A DNA stretch of 64,000 nt, from the NCBI GenBank assembly GCA_037349105.1, contig JAYJMM010000027.1, forward strand, positions 1,302,001 to 1,366,000. Reading direction: 5' to 3'. The DNA is from Limnomonas spitsbergensis. Taxonomy: Eukaryota > Chlorophyta > Chlorophyceae > Chlamydomonadales. Within the stretch, counting starts at the first letter, position 1, and the number at the start of each line of letters is the position of its first letter. Position numbers and translations under genes: made by a program. Below, one piece after another: positions 21,421-29,743 of the stretch. Below the pieces are notes generated by a model. That model did no database searches, was not told where the DNA came from, and was given only the letters and a program-made list of their open reading frames with translations.

Positions 21421-21462
21421 GAACGGCCTTGGCGGCCCCTTGCCGTCTGGCCCTGTCCCACT

Positions 21463-24400
21463 CTAATCTGGTCTGCGCAGGACTCTTCCGCCCTCGCACA
21501 TCTCTGTTTTGATCAACTGGAACGCCTGCGACTGCTCTGGCCCCCACACAAACGGGACCCCCTTGACCAGCAATGCGTTGATGCATGCCGCCTTTTTCGA
21601 GAAATCCGGGACGTAGCACCGGTAGAAATTCAAGAATCCCATGACCTCCTGAATGTTTTTCACCGATGTGGGCTCTGGCAGCGCCATAAACGCTGCTATC
21701 TTGGCTGCGTGCGGCGTGAGCCCCTGGGCCGACACATTGTGACCCAGGTATTCTACCGTTGCACACCCAAACAGGGACTTGTCGGGGTGCGCCCTTAATC
21801 CTACACTGTGGAGCATGTCGAACATCAGCTCCACATGCCTGATGTGTTCTGCCGGTGTGTCACTGTACACTAGCAGATCGTCAATGAATGCCACGCAGAA
21901 CGCACTCAGTCCTGCCCTGGCAATCTCTTCTTCCATCATACGCTGGAAAAAAGGCGGTCCATTGCGCAGCCCGAAGTTGAGCTTTGTGTACATCCAAAGC
22001 TCAGGACCCATCCAGAAAGCTGTCTTAGGCTGGTCCTCGACCTTTATAGGGATCTGCATGAACCCCGACCGGAGATCAACCTTGCTGAATATCTTGGCAG
22101 TGCCCAGGTTCTGAAAAATAGTCTCCATCCTGGGGATTGCAAATTCCTGCTTAGCCGTACGCTGGTTTAACCTGCGCATATCGTGCGCTATACGGTGATC
22201 TGTCCACTCCCCTGTCTCTGCACTCTTCTTGGCTGCTACTACTGAGTTGGCCGCAAACTTGATAGGCCCCCCCTGGGGCACCTTGACTATGATGCCTGCC
22301 TCAATCATCGGCTGACACTTTTCCTTAAAAATCGCCGCCTTAGGCGGTGGCATATCCCTGGACTTCTGAAAGCATGAACTGACCTCGTCTTCTAAAGCCA
22401 GCGTAAACTCACCCTGCGTGCCGCAGTAGCCTGGTAGATCCTCCATGGAGTAAGCGAATGCTCCTTGGCGATCCCTGAGGCTCTGCTCCAGGCTCTCCTG
22501 CTGCTCCGCAGTGAAGTCGGGGTGCTGGCCCAGCAGCCACCCCTCCTTGGTCTTGACGTACTCCGCGGGCGGCTCCACTACTCCCCCCGGCTGGAACATG
22601 TCGATCATCTCAGCCGCCTGCGGGTCGTCCTCCGCGGGCGGCTCTTCCCTGCCAGTGGTGTTGCCGCTTTGCCAGCTCTCCTGCTGGCTGCAGGCATCCC
22701 TCCTGCTGGCACCCCCCATGGGGATGACTGCTGGCGAGCGCAACCATCCAGACGACAGCTTCGCTGCTGCCTCTTGTCCAGACACAAAAGCCCCTTGGCC
22801 TGCTGTAAATCCTCCTCCTCGTACCCCCTGCTCGGTGGCTCGCGCCCCCGGCACACACACCGACAGCAGGAGCCACACCAGTATCAGCTGGAGCGTCCCC
22901 GTAAGGATCCCCTTAAATGCTGTACAGGTGAGGAGTCCTCTGCAAGCTGGCATCTTCCTCGTGGGTTTCTGCGGTAGGTGCTCTGTGGGCTGTACGCATG
23001 GCTCTGCACTCTGCGCTGGCCTCTGCTGCCCTCTGGCCCATGTGATCTCCAGGTCTACCTGGCTGATCCTGAGCGGCAGGACTGGGCAGTCCATTCCTGG
23101 CCTGCTGCCACGGTTCCTGTCCGCGGCTGCCCTCTGCGCCTTTCCTGCGCGTCGCCTAACCTTCTTTGACTTTTCCCCCCGCAACTCGGCAGTGTCAGCC
23201 CAAACCGCACCGGCCCTTTCTGGCCCTGCTCCTGGGATCTGTCCTGTGCTGCCTTGTGCCAGCCGCTCCTGCCTGTGAGTTGCGCGCTGCACAGCCTTGC
23301 TGCTGCATGCACCTGCGGGCTCCTCTGGCCCACAGCCCTGTCGCATGGTTTCCCGAGCGCTGGCTGCCTGCCTTGTAAGGTCCTCCCCCTTGCTGGTTCG
23401 GGCTTGGCTGCTGCGACTCTCCGACGGCTGTTGGGTGGTCACTCCCTTTGCTTCCATCGTTTTGAGGGCTGATACTCTCTCCGTCAGCTCCTCCTGTAGC
23501 TCCCTGACCGCCCTGCTGTAACCTCCCATCCTGGGGTTCGGATCGGGCTGTGGCAGCATTCTGAGTCGGAACAGCAGGCTAGCCTCCTGGCTTGCCTCTT
23601 GCTGCCCCATTTCCTGCCTTCTTAGCACGTCCAGCTGATCCACGAAGTTCCTGAGCACTGCCACCCAGCGTCCCGTGCTGTATGCTGCCGGGTCACCCCA
23701 GGGCTCCCTTGCTGCTGCCTGTGCTGGCGGGCTGATCTGGGCGTCCCCTGGGCGCCTGCTGCTCGCCTCGCCTGCTGCTGCCCCCTTGGGCTTGCAAGCG
23801 TACTGGTCTGCTGTCTGCCGCTGGCTGACCCCAACCGCGACCTGGTGTGCCTTCTCTTTTAGTGCGACCTTGCTGCTGCGTTCTATCTCGGCTCTCCTGG
23901 TTCTGCGCTCTTCCATAGCTGCTTGCTCCTGAACAACACCGCGCATCCACTCTTGCCGTAGTAGCTGTAACAACTCCTCTTCGCGGCCCCACCCTGGACT
24001 CCCTGGTCCAGGGCCTGCGTCGGTTGGCTCTTCCATCCCATCTGCATCCCCGGCATCAGCTCTTGTGAGGCTGATCCTTGCTGGGAACGGGATTCCGTCA
24101 TCGCCCCACTCCTCTTCCGACTCTGAATCCTGCACCAGTGATGGTGGCCCTTCCGAAGGGTCTTCATTTTCCTCTCCTAGCAGCCCCCTGCCCTCCTGGC
24201 GGTGGCGCAGTTCTTTGCTGGGCCTTGGCTCCCCGCTGTCCAGGTCTCCTGCAATTGGTCTGCTGGTACTGTCCGGGGGTGTCTGGGGCTCCGCCCGATC
24301 CCCGGTCTCAGCCTCCAGGGCTGACACCTCCATGTCCCCCATGGGCTCCAGCCATTCCCATGAGGATGCGGCTGTCCCGAATGTGGTGACGAATGCTGCC

Positions 24401-25539
24401 TGGGTCCATTCTGGCTCTTCTTCCTGGGCAGGACCGTTGGTGGCGGCCGCGGGTTCCTCCGAGACGGGACCGCGCCTGCCCACCAGCCCGTGTCCTATCC
24501 TTGGCTGGTTCCCCAGGGCCTCCAATTCCTCCTCAATGCCGACCTCCCCTGCTCCTCTGAACAGGGGGTGCAGCGTGCGCACCCCTGCCGGATGCGCCTG
24601 TCTCCACAACTGCGTTGTTATGACGTCTGCCTGCCAATAGGGTAGCACGCTGCTTGCCCTGTTGTCGTGCCACGCTCTCCTCTCCTGACGCACCCACTGG
24701 AGCACGCATGCTTCCAGTTGTTCAACTGCGAACGGCGAGCGCGCAATCTCCTCCTCTCCTTCCCACATGGCTCCCGATGCTGGCGTCCTTTGTGGCCCGT
24801 AAGGCCAGGTGGAACAGGCTGTAATGGCAATAGGAGCCCATTGCCCCTCCACACCCCACACGTGCCGCATGGCCGCTGACAGCTGTCCTGGAAGCAAGGC
24901 TCGCTGCAGCGCCAGAAGCATGAGCGTCCACACTGTTGGATCTGCGCCCCTGGCGTATGTGTAGGCGTGGAACTCTGCCTCATCCACCGACGCGCATTTA
25001 GTGATTGCCACGTTGTCCTGGTGCCGTGCGAACAGGTAGACGGGCTTGTCGTCCTGAGTGGCGTGCATGTGGATCCATGCTGCTGAAACAGGTACCTCCC
25101 CATCTTCCACCTCATCATAGTAGTAAGTTACTAGCTGCTGGACCGGGATGGCCGACCTGGCCTCCCCGGGTGCCGTCCCCCATGGCACGGCCTGTCCTGC
25201 GACCATCCTGGGAATGACGATGGACGCCTCAATGGTCGCCTCACACCGCCTTGGCCTGCCCGGATGGCACAGCCCTGCCTCGGCTGGGGCTTGCACTGCT
25301 GTCCCTTCAAACCCTGCGTACTCGCCCATGGCTTGCACTGGCACATAGAATGCGCGGTCTCTGAGAGCTACGCTCCCCATCAGTTGACGCACGCAGTCCT
25401 GCGCCCATGGTGAGCGCATGAACCCGGGCTGCGCACCCTGCCACAGCCCCTCTGTGCGCGCGCTGTTGGGCACGTCCGGGTGCGCCCTGTCTGCCGCCTC
25501 CACCGCTGTGATGCCCTCCGCGACTGCCAGAGTCACCAT
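21463..25539 (-). CDS. gypsy pol N-terminal region with reverse transcriptase
   Basis: The C-terminal third is a Ty3/gypsy reverse transcriptase: the palm entry GIIVKVPQGG, SKVDLRSGFMQIPI (motif A Asp), LNFGLRNGPPFFQRMM (motif B) and FIDDLLVYS (catalytic pair, 21862-21888), then EYLGHNVSAQGL and the connection region. Ahead of it lie some 850 residues without a recognised domain: Trp-rich segments at the start, an acidic Ser/Glu region, and a basic coiled-coil-like stretch. A hydrophobic segment (LQLILVWLLLSVCVPGARA) sits at about residues 870-895. The ATG used is arbitrary: the frame is open from a TGA at 25579. It ends at a TAG beyond which RNase H continues in frame. Confidence 0.8.
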   Translation of the reverse strand: MVTLAVAEGITAVEAADRAHPDVPNSARTEGLWQGAQPGFMRSPWAQDCVRQLMGSVALRDRAFYVPVQAMGEYAGFEGTAVQAPAEAGLCHPGRPRRCEATIEASIVIPRMVAGQAVPWGTAPGEARSAIPVQQLVTYYYDEVEDGEVPVSAAWIHMHATQDDKPVYLFARHQDNVAITKCASVDEAEFHAYTYARGADPTVWTLMLLALQRALLPGQLSAAMRHVWGVEGQWAPIAITACSTWPYGPQRTPASGAMWEGEEEIARSPFAVEQLEACVLQWVRQERRAWHDNRASSVLPYWQADVITTQLWRQAHPAGVRTLHPLFRGAGEVGIEEELEALGNQPRIGHGLVGRRGPVSEEPAAATNGPAQEEEPEWTQAAFVTTFGTAASSWEWLEPMGDMEVSALEAETGDRAEPQTPPDSTSRPIAGDLDSGEPRPSKELRHRQEGRGLLGEENEDPSEGPPSLVQDSESEEEWGDDGIPFPARISLTRADAGDADGMEEPTDAGPGPGSPGWGREEELLQLLRQEWMRGVVQEQAAMEERRTRRAEIERSSKVALKEKAHQVAVGVSQRQTADQYACKPKGAAAGEASSRRPGDAQISPPAQAAAREPWGDPAAYSTGRWVAVLRNFVDQLDVLRRQEMGQQEASQEASLLFRLRMLPQPDPNPRMGGYSRAVRELQEELTERVSALKTMEAKGVTTQQPSESRSSQARTSKGEDLTRQAASARETMRQGCGPEEPAGACSSKAVQRATHRQERLAQGSTGQIPGAGPERAGAVWADTAELRGEKSKKVRRRAGKAQRAAADRNRGSRPGMDCPVLPLRISQVDLEITWARGQQRPAQSAEPCVQPTEHLPQKPTRKMPACRGLLTCTAFKGILTGTLQLILVWLLLSVCVPGARATEQGVRGGGFTAGQGAFVSGQEAAAKLSSGWLRSPAVIPMGGASRRDACSQQESWQSGNTTGREEPPAEDDPQAAEMIDMFQPGGVVEPPAEYVKTKEGWLLGQHPDFTAEQQESLEQSLRDRQGAFAYSMEDLPGYCGTQGEFTLALEDEVSSCFQKSRDMPPPKAAIFKEKCQPMIEAGIIVKVPQGGPIKFAANSVVAAKKSAETGEWTDHRIAHDMRRLNQRTAKQEFAIPRMETIFQNLGTAKIFSKVDLRSGFMQIPIKVEDQPKTAFWMGPELWMYTKLNFGLRNGPPFFQRMMEEEIARAGLSAFCVAFIDDLLVYSDTPAEHIRHVELMFDMLHSVGLRAHPDKSLFGCATVEYLGHNVSAQGLTPHAAKIAAFMALPEPTSVKNIQEVMGFLNFYRCYVPDFSKKAACINALLVKGVPFVWGPEQSQAFQLIKTEMCEGGRVLRRPD

Positions 25540-25540
25540 T

Positions 25541-25966
25541 TCATGAACGCAGCATACATAGATGGGGTGCCCGCCTGTTCACGCACATCTGCACGCCGCC
25601 TTCCTGGAGCCTGTGGTTTTGCACCCTACACAACCCGTCCAAGCAATCTGCTGGCATGGTGAGCATGGCCATGGAGGTGGACGCCTCTGGCATCTCTTCC
25701 CCCAGGCGGTAATACTGCACAAAGGGCTCGCTCTCTGGTGGAGTTGGCGGATACGGCTCTATGTAGGCCCGCTCTCTGCTGTATGATCTCTCTCTGCTGA
25801 AGGACTGGTCAAGCTGGCTGTCCTCGCCCCCTGCGTCAGACCTCCCTCCCCTCTCACTGCTGCGCTGCGTCTCTCCGTCCTCGTCTACTCCTCCCCAAGC
25901 ATTGCACCGAGAGGTAGTGCTTTTATGGGTCCTAACGGGCCCTGCTGGGCTGTCCTGCTGGCTCAT
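25541..25966 (-). CDS. gypsy Gag-frame extension before the pol frame
   Basis: Same frame as the zinc-knuckle ORF, separated from it by the TGA at 26033-26035. The protein is polar, with a Ser/Arg/Glu run (SRERSYSRERAY) and a Pro-rich patch, and no domain. Its last 38 bases overlap the pol frame (25541-25578), where a +1 shift would join it to pol; CCCC runs lie in the overlap. It may be the C-terminal part of a Gag-Pol fusion or simply chance-open sequence after Gag. Confidence 0.45.
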   Translation of the reverse strand: MSQQDSPAGPVRTHKSTTSRCNAWGGVDEDGETQRSSERGGRSDAGGEDSQLDQSFSRERSYSRERAYIEPYPPTPPESEPFVQYYRLGEEMPEASTSMAMLTMPADCLDGLCRVQNHRLQEGGVQMCVNRRAPHLCMLRS

Positions 25967-26032
25967 TGCCGCGGCCCCCCTGGCCCCTGGGTGGCGACCA
26001 CGCTCGCTGGCTGGGGCCCTCCCGGTGGCTGC

Positions 26033-28786
26033 TCATGCTACCCCTCTTCCTGTGTCGCGCTTGCCCTCCGGGGTACCTGGACATAACAGGGCAAACTCTG
26101 CCTCACGCAATGGTGATGGTTCCCGAGGTTCATATTCAGGTTCATAACCTCCTTCTGAAAGGTTGGAGCCGTCCCAACTGGAACTGGTCTCCCACCCGTC
26201 TACGCTGTGCTGGGGCAATGCCCCCTGCTCGCGTCTCTCAAACTCATCCCACTGTGCATTGTACTTGTCCCACTCCACGTCGAGGAACCTCTGCAAAATA
26301 CACGGCCAACCTTCACACGGGGCTGGGCACCCCCTCCGTTGGAGGTTCCTCAATAATTCCATCGCATGTGTCACTGATCTGGCCGACCCTGCTGGCATGG
26401 TCCCATAATGGTTCATGGCCAATGCATCTACTGCCATTGCCCAGTGGTTTACCTGCCTGGCCACCTGCCCTTCTGGCACCCTCTGTGGAGTCACCTGAAC
26501 TGGTGCTGCTTGGTTGACCTCAGCCTGGCTGGCACCCCTGTCCTGGCTAAACCCCCTGTGGCTGGTCATGAAACACGTGTGGTTTCCTGCCCCACCCCAC
26601 CTTGGTTGTTCGCCTTGGCCCGTTGTTTCCTGTCGCTCCGGTGGTCCTGGCCATGCGCTTGAGCCCGCTGCTGCCTGCTGGCGGTCCCCTTCGCGGGGTG
26701 TCCCCATAGCCGTCTCGAAGTTCCGGCGCCGGTTCCCCTCGGGGGCCTCCTGGCTTCTGCCAGGCCCTCTGGCCCCATAGCCCCGTGCTGGTCCTGCAGG
26801 CACTCCCGGCCTGTAGCCTGTCTGTACGACTTGCTCGGGGTTGGTGCATTCGTTGGCAAAGTGCCCTGGCTGGCCGCACCTGTAGCAGGCTCCACCGTGG
26901 CGGGGTCCTAGATTGCGTTTTGGCTCCGCCATCCCACTGCCTCCTGCCTGGGCCCTGCCCGGCGGACTCAGGCCTGGGCCTCTCTGGTGCCCCGGCCCCT
27001 GCCTGTAAGGCCTGGCAAACTCCTCTGGTCGCCGCTCCCTGGACCTGCCCCTGGGCTGTTCCCTGCTGGGTGACTGGTGCCTGCGGTCCCTTTCGGGAGA
27101 CTGCCGCCTGTGGTCCCAGCCTCGCTCCTCGCTGGTGTTGCGCTGCTCCTTGCCCTGCCGCTGGGCCCTGGCCTCCGGTGTGGGCACCACCCCGTGGCGC
27201 TCCTCACTGATGGCCCTTTGCGCGCTTCTGCTGCGCTGTCGGAGTCTTCTGTTCCCTGAGTCGCTGGAGCCGTTGCTCCTAGCTTCCTGCTGACCCGTGG
27301 CCTGTTGCTTTTCTTCCTGCGGCTCCCCCTGGTCGGAATGCTCGCTCTCCACGTTTGATAACGGGGACGGGGTCGCCAACATTTTCCTGAAGCATTCTGC
27401 CGTCCCTGGGTCCACTGCAACTGGGAGCGGCTGCCCTTGGTTTGGCAACCCCCCCAAGTGCTGTGTTCCTAGGGCTTCCTGCAGCTTGGTCAGCTCATCT
27501 GCACGCAGGATGTACTGCTGATGGACCTCTGCCATGGCTTGCTGAGCATCCTGGATGCTCTTCCACCTGCCCAGCTGGCCTCCTAGGTACTCGACGATTC
27601 CTGCTGCCTGCTTCCACATCTGGTATTCTCTCCACTTGAGAGCTTTTTTCAGCCCGTCAACTTGCCCGGTCAGCCTGCCGATGTGCCTGTCTTGACTGCT
27701 GGTCCCTGGCTCTGGAACCTTTTCGACGTTGCACTCCTCCTCCTCCTCTTCCATCTCTTCTTCCTGCGCCTCGCCAGCGCTGCCGCTTGCTTGTTGCGCA
27801 GTAGGCCTTGCTACCTTTGGCTGCCCTTGCAGCTGCTGCTTTTGCGCCTGCCTGCCAGCGCCGCCGCTTGCCTGTTGCGCACTAGGCCCTGCCACCTGTG
27901 GTTGCCCTTGCAGCTGCTGCTGCGCCTGCCTGCCAGCGCCGCCGCTTGCCTGTTGCGCACTAGGCCCTGCCACCTGTGGCTGCCCTTGCGGCTGCTGCTT
28001 TTGCGCCTGCTCGCCCCTGCTGAACACTGATTTTACTTGTGCAGCTCTGTCAGCTGCGGCTGTGCCGTATCCCCTCTGCTTTGCGACCGGCGGTGCTGCC
28101 TGCACCGCAGGCGCTGTCCCTGGGATCCGCGAAAGATCCTGAATCCTCCTCTCGCACTCCTCTGCCGAGTGCCTGGCTGGCTTCCCGCAAAAGGCGCACG
28201 GGTGGCTGGGGCATGCTGGCAAGAAGCTCCTGACGAGCTCTCTATCCTTGTCAGAGACTCCCGCGGCTCTGCGCGCTCTGGTCACCTCCTCTGAGGTTGC
28301 TGCGCCGGCCTCTGCCATTGCTGCCTCGATTGGCACCAGCCTTTGTCTTTGGAGCCTGGGGTGTACCGTGTTGCCCGGTCCTGCGTCCTGTCCAGCTCTC
28401 ATAGCGGCACCTGCGCGCGTGGCCATGGCATGCTGTAAGAGCGGCTCGTGCTCTGTTTCAACTGTTGCAGCGGGCCACCCCTCTCTTTCTGCGAATCCAC
28501 ACTGGATTCCTGCCCATGCCACTGCTGCTGCCTGGTACCCCCCTGCTGGAGATGCCCGCATTAGTGGCAGCGTAAGGTCCCTGACCCCTTGCGCTCTCTG
28601 TGGGCCCTCTCTGGGTCGTAAGGTCAGTCTTCCTGCTGCCTCTAATACCCCGTTATACTTGAGGAACTCCGGGTTACCTACCAAGTGCTCATATGCGTCT
28701 GGTGGCGTCTTAACGACCCTGACCACCGTGGGCTCCATAATGGCATTGGGCCCCCCATATCCATACACCACATAAATGAACAGCAC
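26033..28786 (-). CDS. gypsy Gag-like protein with zinc knuckles
   Basis: Contains a canonical CX2CX4HX4C knuckle (CYRCGQPGHFANEC, near 26846-26889) and an upstream variant CX2CX5HX4C (CAFCGKPARHSAEEC). Both are nucleic-acid-binding motifs of Gag nucleocapsid that package element RNA. Between them are Gln/Ala-rich tandem repeats (27773-28010), an acidic cluster and Arg/Ser/Glu-rich stretches. The first 50 residues appear to be the end of the retropepsin domain, which runs in from 28802-29263 across an in-frame TAG, so the start given is not the biological one. It ends at TGA 26033, after which the same frame stays open to 25541. Confidence 0.7.
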   Translation of the reverse strand: MLFIYVVYGYGGPNAIMEPTVVRVVKTPPDAYEHLVGNPEFLKYNGVLEAAGRLTLRPREGPQRAQGVRDLTLPLMRASPAGGYQAAAVAWAGIQCGFAEREGWPAATVETEHEPLLQHAMATRAGAAMRAGQDAGPGNTVHPRLQRQRLVPIEAAMAEAGAATSEEVTRARRAAGVSDKDRELVRSFLPACPSHPCAFCGKPARHSAEECERRIQDLSRIPGTAPAVQAAPPVAKQRGYGTAAADRAAQVKSVFSRGEQAQKQQPQGQPQVAGPSAQQASGGAGRQAQQQLQGQPQVAGPSAQQASGGAGRQAQKQQLQGQPKVARPTAQQASGSAGEAQEEEMEEEEEECNVEKVPEPGTSSQDRHIGRLTGQVDGLKKALKWREYQMWKQAAGIVEYLGGQLGRWKSIQDAQQAMAEVHQQYILRADELTKLQEALGTQHLGGLPNQGQPLPVAVDPGTAECFRKMLATPSPLSNVESEHSDQGEPQEEKQQATGQQEARSNGSSDSGNRRLRQRSRSAQRAISEERHGVVPTPEARAQRQGKEQRNTSEERGWDHRRQSPERDRRHQSPSREQPRGRSRERRPEEFARPYRQGPGHQRGPGLSPPGRAQAGGSGMAEPKRNLGPRHGGACYRCGQPGHFANECTNPEQVVQTGYRPGVPAGPARGYGARGPGRSQEAPEGNRRRNFETAMGTPREGDRQQAAAGSSAWPGPPERQETTGQGEQPRWGGAGNHTCFMTSHRGFSQDRGASQAEVNQAAPVQVTPQRVPEGQVARQVNHWAMAVDALAMNHYGTMPAGSARSVTHAMELLRNLQRRGCPAPCEGWPCILQRFLDVEWDKYNAQWDEFERREQGALPQHSVDGWETSSSWDGSNLSEGGYEPEYEPREPSPLREAEFALLCPGTPEGKRDTGRGVA
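27773..28010 (-). repeat. three in-frame ~80-bp repeats in Gag
   Basis: Units start at 27773, 27854 and 27932 (81 and 78 bp), encoding three copies of a Gln/Ala-rich peptide built around QGQPQVAGPSAQQASGGAG. The length is a multiple of three, so the frame is kept. The last two (minus sense, the first two) are nearly identical, indicating recent slippage or unequal exchange. Confidence 0.85.
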
Positions 28787-28801
28787 TCCATACAGATCTG
28801 C

Positions 28802-29263
28802 CTATGCATTGTCTGTGGTACGTATCTTCTCATCCGTACGCACCAGCTCCGCCCCCATGGCAACTAATTGCTCTGCAATATTGACAGTGATGACATGGCA
28901 CGTGCATGCTGAGTCCATGAGGGCTTTCTGAGCCACCAGGACCTTCCCTTTGACCATAAGTCCCACACACTGCTCCAGATTGCTTCTGTCATTTTTGAAA
29001 TACTGCAGCTGGGGTGCAGCTGTCATCGTTCTACTCTCTGGCCTGGTGTTACTGGTCTCACCCGTGTATTTGTATTTGCTTGCTCCCATTGGCATCGTGG
29101 TGAAAGACAGCGCTGAGAGCCTCTCGTTCAGCTTGAACACCTGTAAGCGGATGTCGGACATATCGTCAGCTAGTTTACTCAATACCAGCCTCTTTGACCC
29201 CTTCCTGGAGGAAGGTTCCACGAATCCTGGCACTGGTTCCTCCTCCTGAAAAGGTTCTGGCAT
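28802..29263 (-). CDS. gypsy retropepsin-like region, 5' truncated
   Basis: Residues about 108-153 (KALMDSACTCHVIT, then IAEQL) look like the start of an aspartic protease of the retropepsin type, with Asp117-Ser-Ala where Asp-Ser/Thr-Gly is usual. The fold appears to continue after an in-frame TAG (28802-28804) into the next frame segment. Retropepsins cleave Gag-Pol. The upstream 100 residues are unassigned. The frame begins only four bases from the tandem-array junction at 29267/29268, so the true start is lost. Protease before the zinc knuckle is not the normal gypsy order. The call is by motif only. Confidence 0.5.
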   Translation of the reverse strand: MPEPFQEEEPVPGFVEPSSRKGSKRLVLSKLADDMSDIRLQVFKLNERLSALSFTTMPMGASKYKYTGETSNTRPESRTMTAAPQLQYFKNDRSNLEQCVGLMVKGKVLVAQKALMDSACTCHVITVNIAEQLVAMGAELVRTDEKIRTTDNA

Positions 29264-29552
29264 GAACGGTTATACCTTAACCGGTTTTTTGGCAAATTTT
29301 CAGGCTCAGCCGCCGCAAGTTTGGTGCCCAACAGGGCAGTTTTTGACATCCAACTGCCATTCGGATTCAAATGATACCCCAATAGACCTCAATAAACCGT
29401 GTATGGCAAGCTGATTACAGCACTTGACGATGTAGCAACACACCAGGTCGATCGAGGCAGTTCCTAGAGAGATGACTTCAAATTGCAGTTGGTACTGCTA
29501 GTGTGGACCAGGTTGGGACGGCAGGTCAAACCTCAGTACCCCTAAAACGTGT

Positions 29553-29574
29553 CGATACATCTGACCCGCCCTGT
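29553..29574 (+). repeat. left terminal inverted repeat of mariner copy 1 (inner part)
   Basis: Twenty-two bases starting CGATACAT, matching the reverse complement of 30880-30901 at 20 of 22 positions. The sequence outside, starting CAGTACCCC at 29534, resembles a Tc1 end but does not pair with the other side. Equivalent copies occur in every unit. Confidence 0.7.
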
Positions 29575-29743
29575 ACCCGGAAGAAAAGCTCGCAGGTCTT
29601 GAACTTCATCAGTGGGACCCGGACCATGCACACACATGGTTGGGAAGTGCAACACCCACGCAAAGCGAAATACGACCTGGCTACTCAAGAGCACAAAATT
29701 GGCATCCCTAACATTATTGCATTTCAGGGCCTCATTTGCTCCC

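Larger units (their letters stand above)
15767..29267 (-). mobile_element. Ty3/gypsy retrotransposon encoding a DNA methyltransferase and PHD finger
   Basis: Minus-strand element, 5' end to the right. The order is retropepsin-like domain (28802-29263), Gag with zinc knuckles (26033-28786), a Ser/Arg-rich extension (to 25541), a long unknown region plus RT (21463-25539), RNase H, cytosine methyltransferase and integrase (18208-21462), and a PHD finger (17524-18207). RT-RNaseH-integrase order places it in Ty3/gypsy. The 5' LTR and first coding part are missing because the tandem array begins at 29268. Internal stops are TAG (28802, 21463, 18397) and TGA (26033, 18208), and there is one gag/pol frame change. 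The LINE lies directly beyond its 3' end. Confidence 0.85.
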
